NCBI GenBank assembly: GCA_964432875.1
Contig: CAYSPJ010000180.1
Coordinates: 1 to 8,096, forward strand
DNA: 8,096 nucleotides
Reading direction: 5' to 3'
Origin: JACJYE01 sp964432875
GTDB lineage: Bacteria > Bacteroidota > Bacteroidia > Chitinophagales > Saprospiraceae
In this document: positions 1 through 6,381 of the stretch, piece by piece
How positions within the stretch are numbered: position 1 is the first letter of the stretch
How the letters are laid out: each line of letters opens with the position of its first letter
Notes under the pieces: generated by a model
Told to the model about the DNA's origin: nothing
What the model saw: only the letters and a program-made list of their open reading frames with translations
The model's database searches: none
Translations under genes and position numbers: made by a program

Positions 1-203
1 GGGTGTGGCTTTTGACAATAAAAGCAAGCAAGCGCCCATAGGGCGTCCCGGACGAACGTGGTGAGAGCGGGAGCTTGTCGTGATGCTGAGGGCAATAGGC
101 AAGGCTAGGGTATGGCTAAGGGCAAGCAGCAGGTGGAGCCTCGCCCGTCCTTCAAGTCGTTTATGTACCTGTACGTGCTGGCTGGCTGCCGCTAGCGCAG
201 CCC
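1..203. other. Non-coding stretch downstream of the SBBP-repeat gene
   Basis: I see no convincing gene here. The stretch starts with an inverted repeat, GCTTTT (8-13) and AAAAGC (20-25), runs through three tandem AAGC units (22-33), and then has a short perfect hairpin, CGCCC-ATA-GGGCG (33-45). Read on the minus strand, that hairpin lies about 160 bp past the stop of the SBBP-repeat gene and is followed by CTTGCTTGCTTTTATT, so it could be a weak intrinsic terminator for that gene, though the T-run is interrupted. A 27-codon open frame (112-195, plus strand) begins with ATG GCT AAG and ends at TAG. Nothing in it is recognisable and no ribosome-binding signal supports it. The end of a gene lying to the left of the window cannot be excluded, but every plus-strand frame is broken by stops within the first 65 bases. 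Confidence 0.4.
33..45 (-). terminator. Weak hairpin, possible terminator of the SBBP-repeat gene
   Basis: A perfect 5-bp stem, CGCCC/GGGCG, with a 3-base loop. On the minus strand it is followed by CTTGCTTGCTTTTATT, which is T-rich but broken by G and C. It is about 160 bp downstream of the stop codon of the large minus-strand gene. The stem is short and the U-tract poor, so this is only a candidate. Confidence 0.25.
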
Positions 204-3200
204 TCAGCGCAGCAGCAGCACCTCCCCGCTCCGCTCGATGAGGCTGCCGTCGAGCAATTCGGCGGCGGCGCGCCAGAGGTAGAGGCCGGCGGCGGCAGGC
301 TTGCCGCCGGCGCGGCCGTCCCAGCCCAGGGAGGCATCGCCGGGGGCGAAGCTTTCCCGCCGGAAGAGCAGCCCGCCCCAGCGGCCATAAACTTCCAGGC
401 GCTGCAACTGCCGCACTTCGGGCCCGGCCAGGAGCGTGAAATAATCGTTGATGCCGTCGCCATTGGGGGAAAAAGCGGTGGGGGCGTACAGGCGGGCGCG
501 AGGCGCCACTTCGAAGAATATCTCGTCATAGGCCTCACAGCCGTAGGCATCCCAGACGCGCAAGCCCAGCGGGCCGCTCCGGGCCGGGCGCGCTACCGGC
601 GCCCAGCAATCCGCACAGGAGAGGATGCTCCCATCCGTCCAGGCCCAGCCTGCCACCGGGCCGCCCGCCAGCCGAGGCTGGAGCTGCGCTGTATCGCCGA
701 GCGGGAGGCGGCGGGGCCCGCCCAGGTCGAGCGACAGGTCCGAGGCCTCCAGCCGGAGGTGGACGGTGGAGTCGCAGCCGCCGGGCAGGGGGATGGACGC
801 GGTATAGAACCCCGGCACCGAGAGCTGCTGCCCCGCCAGCTCGTAGGTTTCGCCAGGGCAGAGGGCCGCCTCAGTCTCTGCCATTACTGACCGCCCCAGC
901 CGCCGCTCGATGGCGACGATGCTGTCGCAGCCATGCACGTTCTGTAAAAACAAGGTGTCGCTGCCCGCCAGGGCGGCATCGCACACGATCTCCTCGCTGG
1001 CAGCGAATTCGCTGGGGAAGATCTCCAGCTCTAGGATGAAGATGCTGTCGCAGCCGTCTGGCCCGGGCAACACCTGCCGATACACGCCGCTTTCCGTATA
1101 GGTTTCCCCATGGAACACAAAACTGCCGCAGGCAGACTGGCTCAGCGCCTGCTCGGCAGCACATTCGCTGAACCTGGCCAGGAAGGCATTGGACTCGCCC
1201 GCCAGGGCGTCTTGGTGCGCGCCCGACGTGGCGATCTGGGTGCTGGACCGGGTCCCCCCCGCCAAATAAACTCCCCCTCTAGTATCCGAGGCGGATGCAA
1301 GGGCTACTGTATGGCCCTCGCTGCCATAGTAGGTGCCCCAGTGGAGCTGCCCGCTGCTGTCAAATTTGGACAAGAAGGCATTTGAACTAAAGTCGCTGCC
1401 AAGTTGTGTTTGATGGGCCCCAGGAGTGGCGATGCCATCTGGAGAATCAGTAAAGCCAGACAGATACAGCCCGCCTTCGCTGTCAGCAATACAGTGGCGC
1501 GCCGCGTCAGAGGAGCTGCCGCCGTAATATGTGCCCCATTCAAGCTGGCCGCTGCTATCGAATTTCGCCAGGAAGGCATTGCTGTAAGGTGCCAGGGCTG
1601 TGAACACTTCTTTGTGAGCGCCGGCGGTAGCTACGCCCCCTGAGGAGGTAGTCCAACCTGCTACGTATATCGAGCCATCGGGGCTGGCTGCAACGGATGC
1701 TGCGCTTTCCCCTCCTTCGCCCCCAAAGTACGTGCCCCATACTAACTGCCCAGTGCTATCAAACCTGGCCAGGAAAACATCAGTCATGCCTGCATTGGCT
1801 ACTTGATGTGCCCCTGGCGTAGCGATGTCCTCAAATGATTGAGTGTTTCCTGCCAGAAATACTTCCCCTTCAGCGCCTACAACACAGATGCCGCCATGCT
1901 CGCTCTGGCTGCCTCCGAAATAAGTGCCCCATTGCAGGGCGCCATCGGGGCTGAATTTCGCCAAGTAGGTTTCCCAATCCCCGGGAGGGCTCTCCTGATG
2001 CGCCCCTGCCGTAGCGATGTTGTCTGGGGAGCCCGTAGTGCCGGACAGATAGACCGACGCATCGCCTGCCACGGCACAAGAAACTCCATGATCAATGCTG
2101 CTGCCCCCAAAATAGGTGCCCCATTGCCGCAGCCCGTCGCGGTCGAAGCGGGCGAGGAAAGCCTCTTCCAGCCCGTTGGGGCTCGGCTGGTGCGCGCCGG
2201 GGGTAGCGATGTTGAAAGAGGACAGGGTGCTCCCCGCCAGATAGACGCCTCCATCGGCGCTTATCGCGCAAGAAGCGGCGAAATCATTGCCGCCGCCGCC
2301 GAAATAGGTGCCCCACCGCCGCTGCCCCTGCGGGCTGAATCTGGCCAGGAAAGCATCCCGCTGCCCAGCCAGGCTGAGCTGGTGCGCGCCGACGGTAGCG
2401 ATGTTGACGGCAGAGGCGGCGGCGCCCGCCAGATAGACATCCCCGTCGCCATCGACGGCGCAGGCATAGCCGAAATCCGCATCCCCGCCATAATAAGTGC
2501 CCCACACCCATACCGGCGGGTCGATGACCAGCGGCTTGGCTGGGTCGTAGGGGCCGCTGATGCGGAAGCTGGCCACCTGCCCCTCGACGGCCCAGCGGGC
2601 CGCTACCGGGCGCCCCTCTTGGTGCACGCAGAGGCTGCCCTCGGCGATCTGTCCGAAGGGCGTGGAGAGGATGAGGCGCTCGGCCCCGTCCACGCTCAGC
2701 TCGGCCCCGCGCACGGACAAGCGGATCTGCCGCCAGTCGGCCCCAGGGTGCACGACGAAATCGTACTCCAGCCCCCCGTGCGGCCCGGCGTAGAAGCACA
2801 GGTCGATGCCGGGGTACAGCTCGCGATAGGCCAGGCGGCGGTAGCTCTTGACGTATAATGCGGGGCTGGCCCCTTCCGGCACGTTGTAGAAGTGCTCATA
2901 GCCGGGCAAGGCCTCTTCCGGCTCGATGCAGGCCGCCGCCGCGCCCAGCCAGTCCACTTCCACCCGGCAGATGCCGAGCTGGGCGGGCTGCCGCAGCGCG
3001 GCGCTATCTCCCGCCAGGGCGGCAGGGCCGGGGAAAAGCTCATCGGCAGCGGCCCAGCGTTCCACCCGGCTTAACTGATAGCACAAGCCCGCCGCTTTGA
3101 GGTGATAGGACAGGCCGCCTGCCTGCCCGCTGTACAGCACGTCCGGCCGCGGCTGCCAGTCCTGGCAGCGCACCTGCCCTTTGTTCTCGCGGAAAAAGAC

Positions 3201-3347
3201 CGGCGCGGCCGGGGCCGGCTGCCAGCCAGCGGCGGTACCGCCGGGTTGGGAGCTGGCACCCAGGCTGCTGAATATAGCTAAGCCCGCTGCCCAGCATAAG
3301 GCGCTCCAGCGCCATAAGCGGGCGGAGGTATGTTTTTTGATTAGCAT
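204..3347 (-). CDS. Secreted SBBP-repeat (beta-propeller) protein with type B T9SS / gliding-motility C-terminal domain
   Basis: Predicted 1047-residue extracellular or cell-surface protein. I start it at the ATG at 3347-3345 because this gives a basic n-region (MLIKKHTSARLWRW), a hydrophobic core and a likely signal-peptidase site near residue 33; an open frame upstream only shadows the regulator gene. Residues about 50-280 form a DUF7948-like domain, starting with the FFRENKGQ motif and ending in KPLVIDPPVWVWGTYYGG. Residues 282-726 hold seven consecutive SBBP repeats of about 64 residues, each opening with WGTY(F/Y)GG and containing the IATxGAH motif; seven units fit a seven-bladed beta-propeller. 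Residues about 730-868 carry three degenerate GCDS-type repeats (GCDS at 765, 806 and 857). Residues 870-948 are PKD-like, and 951-1047 are a CHU_C/TIGR04131-type sorting domain with the motif APTAFSPNGDGIND. The family is normally exported by Sec and then by the type IX system with C-terminal cleavage. No ligand can be inferred; an adhesive or structural role is a guess. No promoter is visible in the 26-bp gap, so it is probably co-transcribed with the regulator upstream. Confidence 0.93.
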   Translation of the reverse strand: MLIKKHTSARLWRWSALCWAAGLAIFSSLGASSQPGGTAAGWQPAPAAPVFFRENKGQVRCQDWQPRPDVLYSGQAGGLSYHLKAAGLCYQLSRVERWAAADELFPGPAALAGDSAALRQPAQLGICRVEVDWLGAAAACIEPEEALPGYEHFYNVPEGASPALYVKSYRRLAYRELYPGIDLCFYAGPHGGLEYDFVVHPGADWRQIRLSVRGAELSVDGAERLILSTPFGQIAEGSLCVHQEGRPVAARWAVEGQVASFRISGPYDPAKPLVIDPPVWVWGTYYGGDADFGYACAVDGDGDVYLAGAAASAVNIATVGAHQLSLAGQRDAFLARFSPQGQRRWGTYFGGGGNDFAASCAISADGGVYLAGSTLSSFNIATPGAHQPSPNGLEEAFLARFDRDGLRQWGTYFGGSSIDHGVSCAVAGDASVYLSGTTGSPDNIATAGAHQESPPGDWETYLAKFSPDGALQWGTYFGGSQSEHGGICVVGAEGEVFLAGNTQSFEDIATPGAHQVANAGMTDVFLARFDSTGQLVWGTYFGGEGGESAASVAASPDGSIYVAGWTTSSGGVATAGAHKEVFTALAPYSNAFLAKFDSSGQLEWGTYYGGSSSDAARHCIADSEGGLYLSGFTDSPDGIATPGAHQTQLGSDFSSNAFLSKFDSSGQLHWGTYYGSEGHTVALASASDTRGGVYLAGGTRSSTQIATSGAHQDALAGESNAFLARFSECAAEQALSQSACGSFVFHGETYTESGVYRQVLPGPDGCDSIFILELEIFPSEFAASEEIVCDAALAGSDTLFLQNVHGCDSIVAIERRLGRSVMAETEAALCPGETYELAGQQLSVPGFYTASIPLPGGCDSTVHLRLEASDLSLDLGGPRRLPLGDTAQLQPRLAGGPVAGWAWTDGSILSCADCWAPVARPARSGPLGLRVWDAYGCEAYDEIFFEVAPRARLYAPTAFSPNGDGINDYFTLLAGPEVRQLQRLEVYGRWGGLLFRRESFAPGDASLGWDGRAGGKPAAAGLYLWRAAAELLDGSLIERSGEVLLLR
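1165..2506 (-). repeat. Seven diverged tandem SBBP repeats (about 192-201 bp each) within the secreted protein
   Basis: At the protein level seven units of about 64-67 residues follow one another without a gap. Each starts WGTYYGG or WGTYFGG and has a GGVYLAG-like strand, an IATxGAH motif and an AFLARF or AFLAKF strand. In DNA the start of each unit shows as a recurring plus-strand word close to AAGTGCCCCA or AGGTGCCCCA (for example near 2496, 2300, 2115, 1924, 1730, 1530 and 1332). The units have diverged well beyond simple tandem-repeat identity, so this is an old internal duplication that encodes propeller blades and not a recent expansion. Confidence 0.85.
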
Positions 3348-3373
3348 AAGCAGGAAATCTTTTGGGGGGCTGC

Positions 3374-3744
3374 TTAGGCACTGCCAGCTTGGCCCGCCCG
3401 CTCCAGCAGCCCTCGCAGGAAAGCACCTCGCCCTCCAGCCGGCTGATCTGCTCGCGGTACAGCTTGCGCTCTTCTTCTGAATAAGCCTGGTGGATGTACT
3501 GCCCCGAGCCGATCTGGCTGTGCGAGACTTGGTTGAAGTATTGGACTTCGTCGAAGGCGAGCAGGGCGAGCGGGTCGATTTCCAGCACACCTGCAATCTA
3601 CCGCAGGCGGTCGAAATTGATGTTGGCCTGCCCATTTTCGATGCGGTTGTAGTAAGCTTGGCTGACGCCTATCTGGTCAGCCAGATGCTCTTGGGTGAGG
3701 TTCTTGAGTTCCCTCAGCTTCCGGATTTTGGTGCCTACGTCCAT
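3374..3744 (-). pseudogene. XRE-family helix-turn-helix regulator, doubly disrupted
   Basis: The start at 3744 gives MDVGTKIRKLRELKNLTQEH and then the recognition-helix region DQIGVSQAYYNRIENGQ, a standard XRE/Cro-CI HTH. An in-frame TAG (3600-3598) stops it after 48 residues at NINFDRLR. The same frame continues with IAGVLEIDPLALLAFDE and a polar/coiled tail (YSEEERKLYREQISRLEGEV), as expected for the C-terminal part of the roughly 120-residue Bacteroidota regulators of this type. After GEV the frame is lost: a one-base loss near 3433 shifts it, and the -1 frame then reads FLRGLLERAGQAGSA to a TAA at 3376-3374. Restoring one base (GTGCT back to GTGGCT) and a sense codon at the TAG (CAG or AAG) gives exactly 124 codons, 123 residues plus stop. 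An upstream ATG at 3780 is in frame but would leave almost no leader. What can be made today is at most an isolated 48-residue HTH. It points at the SBBP gene, which it probably controlled. Sequencing error at one or both sites is the main alternative. Confidence 0.82.
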
Positions 3745-3783
3745 TCCCCTTGGTTTTGAGCGGTTAAATGATTTGCACATTGG

Positions 3784-3791
3784 CGAAGTTA
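3784..3791 (-). promoter_or_regulatory. Putative -7 box for the regulator/SBBP operon
   Basis: On the minus strand this reads TAACTTCG, seven of eight positions fitting the Bacteroidota -7 consensus TAnnTTTG. Transcription would start near 3777, giving a leader of about 33 nt before the ATG at 3744, which favours that start over the ATG at 3780. I see no clear TTG at the matching -33 position; it is replaced by the A/T-rich repeats described separately. Confidence 0.35.
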
Positions 3792-3822
3792 TAAATTATA
3801 ATACATAGATTATAAATTATAA
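3789..3822. promoter_or_regulatory. Twin 13-bp operator-like repeats upstream of the XRE regulator
   Basis: The word TTATAAATTATAA occurs at 3789-3801 and again, identically, at 3810-3822. Each copy is itself a near-palindrome with only the central base unpaired. The two copies start 21 bp apart, about two helical turns, so bound proteins would sit on the same face of the DNA. They overlap and lie just upstream of the candidate -7 box of the XRE gene and flank the divergent promoter region. XRE-family repressors commonly bind such paired sites at their own promoters, so autoregulation is the natural reading; the assignment to this regulator is inference. Confidence 0.5.
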
Positions 3823-3831
3823 CCGATTTTT

Positions 3832-3864
3832 TTTGCGCGGTAGGGGCTGGCACCCTCATCTTTG
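3832..3864 (+). promoter_or_regulatory. Putative promoter of the lipoprotein cluster
   Basis: A TTTG (3832-3835) is followed 21 bp later by CATCTTTG (3857-3864), then CA. The Bacteroidota sigma-factor pattern is TTTG, a spacer of about 19-21 bp, then TAnnTTTG; here only the first T of the -7 box differs, and the TTTGCA ending is typical. A start near 3871 would leave a leader of about 125 nt before the ATG at 3996. A small GGGG-TGG-CCCC hairpin (3959-3969) lies within that leader, just ahead of the gene. The -33 end is only 10 bp from the twin operator-like repeats, so a regulator bound there could also affect this promoter. Confidence 0.4.
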
Positions 3865-3995
3865 CAGGGTGGGCAGACGGCACAGATTTCGCCCGCTTTT
3901 TCTGATCCGGCAAATAAGATGGAAACAAACTGGCGCTCCTTGTTGGCAGCAAGCAGGCGGGGTGGCCCCTATTGTGTAACCAAAAAAGTTTTGAT

Positions 3996-6191
3996 ATGAA
4001 ATTTATCAGGATAATTACCTGCTTGTTTTTGCTCGGCCTTGTTGCGGTGAGCTGCAACAAAGATGTGTTGGAGCCCATTGATGTCGCGGCAGATGCCCTA
4101 TCTGCCGAGGCGGCCAGGGCGGCCCTTTCAGAGGCCGAGCGTGCCTTTTTCGATTTCGACTTCGCCGCTCTCAACCATGCTGCGTTGGCCAATGACCCTG
4201 TCGGCAGGGAGGGGAGCTTGTGGGTGGACAAGGCGCTGGAGCACATCCTCCTGCAGAACCATGAGCACCGTTTTGTCCCGGACTTGATCGGGCGCACCGG
4301 TTATCCCCTCTGGAGTAGGGCGATGCAGGTAGATGTGGCGGCAGCCCCTCAAGGCAAAGCCTTGCTCATCCCCTTCGCCAAGCTCGACGAAGCTTTTACC
4401 CGCGCGGTGCTGCTGGTTTTTTTCGAGTCGGTTGATAGCGAGCCGGGTTTTATCTTAGCTGATAAAACGTTGCTTTTAGAGTTGATACCGGATGTTCCGG
4501 AGGCGTCCATGCCGTTTGCCTTATTTTTTGGGAATGTAATGGCGCATTTTGACAGCAGGCTCTTTGCTCACAAAAATCAGCCTTTGTTAGAGTGGTTGGA
4601 CGGGCAAGGAGAAGAAGATGTTCTAGCAGGTGGATTGGGCATTGAATATAGATGTACGGTCTCAGTGTCTTTTGATGTATGCAGGCCGCCCAACATCCCC
4701 TTTGCTCCCGGGGGCGAAGAGGCATCCTTCAGGAATTGCCCTGAAGGCCATGTGTTGCAATCAGTAGGTATCTCGTTTCCGTGTGGCGGTTCACTGTCCT
4801 TCTTCTTTCCGCAAGGGGGCGGGCCTGGCCCTTCTGGTGGGGTGGGGAGCAGCCCATGGTGGGGGCCCAGCAACTTGGAAGGTGGTACCAGTCAAGGCGG
4901 CTCTAGCTCGTATGGCCCTGCATTCGGCTCAGAAGCGATAAGCATCCAAGGCTTCCCCCAGTTCCAGATACTCAATGATCTCCTCACCGTCTGTGCACTG
5001 GCTGGCGAGACGCACGAGCCCGGTGCACCTAACGACCCGGCGGTAGAAGACCTCTGTAACAGCCTTGCTGCCTTGATGGGCAATAGCGCGCTCGGCGGGG
5101 CGGAAATCGCTTGGCTGCTTAGCTATGACTTGCAACGCTTTGGGGCCGTCGCTTCCTGGCTCGCTAATGGATCCAGCGCGCTGGCTGATGAGACGGCCCG
5201 GGCTTACATCCGCTTTTTGCAGAATGGCGGGGAGATGGCTTTTAAAAATTTTGTGAGCGCATACCAAAAGCAGAAATCCCAGCTTGTATATATCTCACAA
5301 AAGGTGCCATTCTTGGCTCCTGAACAGTGGAATGAACTGGAGGCAGATATGGAACTGACAGACCTGTTATACCATCTCCTGCAAGATGCAGAAGATGAAG
5401 AAGAAGAGCAGCCAATAAGCAACGGCATTGAAATTGGGTGGTCTTATGTGACTTCTCAATCGGTGGCTCCCTATAATCCACAAATTGGTATCACGCCATA
5501 CCGGCATCCGATTGGGCAAAATGGCGAACTCCCTGAAGATTTGCAATCAGGTACTGATGGAGATGTTTCCATTTTACAGGCACCTGATTTGGTAAACGCA
5601 TCTGATGCTAGATTGATAAGGTATATGCGTAACTTGCTCTGGGTCGGCTGTGTTTCAAGTGGTGGTCTTTATGAAAATACGGCAAAGCCATTTATTTACG
5701 ATGAATTCCTTGGAAATTCCGCGAGTAGCACAAGGATAGTAGATAACACCGCATTAAGCAATGCAGTTATGAAATCTATTGCGATGCAAAATTATGTCAA
5801 ACATATAGGCGCTAAGCTAAGACATGCACTCTCACAAAACAATGGAGATTTTAATAATATAAGCATCCAATTAAGCGATGCAAGTATCGATAGACCCAGG
5901 TTTTCGGAAAAGACTACTGGGTTAGGTATACTCATCAACGATACGGAACAGACGAAAATACACATACTTGCATCTTCGTTTGATGAAGATACTGGTGAGT
6001 TTGAAGCATTCCTGTTTTTTGAGATTCTTGATCATTTTGGCTTGGATGATGGCGACGTAATCGAGTGGGGAAACTCTGCTTTTGGACTTAATTTCCAAGC
6101 TTGGTGGCTGCTTCAGCACCATCGAGGTTACGTGCCATTCAGAACGAGAATTATGAATGTATTTCAAATAACAGGAAACATAAACGATTAA
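3996..6191 (+). CDS. Lipoprotein with C-terminal DUF3289-like domain, polymorphic-toxin-like
   Basis: Predicted 731-residue lipoprotein. The ATG at 3996 gives MKFIRIITCLFLLGLVAVSC, a textbook type II signal peptide with lipidated Cys20; a TTG eight codons upstream would spoil it. The mature start CNKDVLE has a Lys-Asp pair like the lipoprotein export signal known from some Bacteroidota, so surface exposure is possible. After an unrecognised N-terminal domain come a Cys-containing segment (CTVSVSFDVCRPP, about 220-232), a Gly/Ser/Pro linker (273-307), a helical region (about 315-465), an acidic spacer (EDEEEEQ, 466-472) and a C-terminal domain from about 544. Its end matches the DUF3289 pattern as I remember it: GLGILINDTEQTKIHI (642-657), DHFGLDDGDV (679-688), then FQAWWLLQHHRGYVPF (700-715). 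The function of DUF3289 is not established; I recall it as a toxin-like cargo domain in enterobacteria. G+C counted by hand falls from 42/60 at 4081-4140 to 20/60 at 5821-5880, suggesting that the 3' part was acquired separately. It probably heads an operon with the two lipoproteins that follow. Confidence 0.88.
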   Translation: MKFIRIITCLFLLGLVAVSCNKDVLEPIDVAADALSAEAARAALSEAERAFFDFDFAALNHAALANDPVGREGSLWVDKALEHILLQNHEHRFVPDLIGRTGYPLWSRAMQVDVAAAPQGKALLIPFAKLDEAFTRAVLLVFFESVDSEPGFILADKTLLLELIPDVPEASMPFALFFGNVMAHFDSRLFAHKNQPLLEWLDGQGEEDVLAGGLGIEYRCTVSVSFDVCRPPNIPFAPGGEEASFRNCPEGHVLQSVGISFPCGGSLSFFFPQGGGPGPSGGVGSSPWWGPSNLEGGTSQGGSSSYGPAFGSEAISIQGFPQFQILNDLLTVCALAGETHEPGAPNDPAVEDLCNSLAALMGNSALGGAEIAWLLSYDLQRFGAVASWLANGSSALADETARAYIRFLQNGGEMAFKNFVSAYQKQKSQLVYISQKVPFLAPEQWNELEADMELTDLLYHLLQDAEDEEEEQPISNGIEIGWSYVTSQSVAPYNPQIGITPYRHPIGQNGELPEDLQSGTDGDVSILQAPDLVNASDARLIRYMRNLLWVGCVSSGGLYENTAKPFIYDEFLGNSASSTRIVDNTALSNAVMKSIAMQNYVKHIGAKLRHALSQNNGDFNNISIQLSDASIDRPRFSEKTTGLGILINDTEQTKIHILASSFDEDTGEFEAFLFFEILDHFGLDDGDVIEWGNSAFGLNFQAWWLLQHHRGYVPFRTRIMNVFQITGNIND

Positions 6192-6197
6192 TTGAAG

Positions 6198-6248
6198 ATG
6201 AGGCATGGCATAAGATATGTGCTATGCATCTTTGTCATACTAAACCAA
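6198..6248 (+). pseudogene. Possible truncated start of a small exported protein (signal-peptide-like)
   Basis: Six bases after the TAA of the 731-residue lipoprotein gene an ATG opens the frame MRHGIRYVLCIFVILNQ: a short basic n-region followed by a hydrophobic core, as in a secretion signal. Its lead-in TTGAAGATGAGG resembles the ATGAAGATGAAG at the start of the third lipoprotein gene (7352). From 6246 the frame runs into the palindromic element and becomes Arg/Pro-rich nonsense that stops at 6455, out of register with the second lipoprotein gene. This looks like the 5' end of a gene interrupted by the element. The alternative is a chance hydrophobic frame: 17 codons are weak evidence. Confidence 0.3.
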
Positions 6249-6353
6249 CTCAGGTTTTGTCGCCTGCCCGCCCGCGCCCCTTTCTCCTCCCGCCTGTTCG
6301 GCGGGACAGGCTCTGAAGGGGAAAGGCTACCCGCAGCGACAAAACCTGAGTTG
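6246..6353. repeat. 108-bp palindromic element with 18-bp terminal inverted repeats (REP/MITE-like)
   Basis: The ends are perfect 18-bp inverted repeats, CAACTCAGGTTTTGTCGC (6246-6263) and its reverse complement (6336-6353). The inner arms are imperfectly complementary (CGCCCCTTTCTCC against GAAGGGGAAAGGC). The centre is a perfect hairpin, CCCGCC-TGTTC-GGCGGG (6289-6305), which can alternatively pair as CCTGT/ACAGG. The G/C-rich core differs sharply from the A/T-rich end of the upstream gene. An 8-bp direct repeat, TAAACCAA, lies at 6241-6248 and 6362-6369, overlapping the left end and just outside the right end. It encodes no transposase, so it would have to be mobilised in trans. It could also act as an mRNA stabiliser or attenuator between the two lipoprotein genes. 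No U-tract follows, so it is a poor intrinsic terminator. Confidence 0.65.
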
Positions 6354-6381
6354 ATACGGTATAAACCAAATGCTATTAACA

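Noticed and set aside
112..195. A 27-codon plus-strand open frame beginning MAKGKQQVEPRP
   Set aside because: It is too short, has no recognisable motif and no visible expression signal, so it is mentioned only within the non-coding stretch.
161..550. A 129-codon minus-strand frame over the C-terminal sorting domain
   Set aside because: The product is low-complexity Pro/Ala/Ser/Cys, and the other frame encodes a clear CHU_C domain.
2284..2799. A 171-codon minus-strand frame
   Set aside because: It is an Arg/Gly/Ala-rich out-of-frame reading of the high-G+C part of the SBBP-repeat gene.
1839..2858. A 339-codon plus-strand frame opposite the SBBP repeats
   Set aside because: It is antisense to well-conserved propeller repeats. 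Its own repetitive, Ala/Gly/Arg-rich product mirrors the repeat units and shows no domain.
3040..3588. A 182-codon minus-strand frame starting with GTG just after the TAG in the regulator
   Set aside because: Its first 50 or so codons are the severed C-terminal part of the XRE regulator. The rest is a shifted reading of the start of the SBBP-repeat gene, so it is not a separate gene.
3598..3600. TAG in the regulator read as a sense codon (suppression or recoding)
   Set aside because: TAG serves as a normal stop for the second lipoprotein gene, and the regulator has a second, independent frameshift that read-through would not repair.
3764..4297. A 177-codon minus-strand frame across the divergent promoter
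   Set aside because: It crosses the A/T-rich repeats and the 5' end of the first lipoprotein gene on the opposite strand, and it has no domain-like composition.
6246..6353. The long inverted repeat as an intrinsic terminator
   Set aside because: No T-run follows either arm, and the 72-base gap between the 18-bp arms is far longer than a terminator loop.
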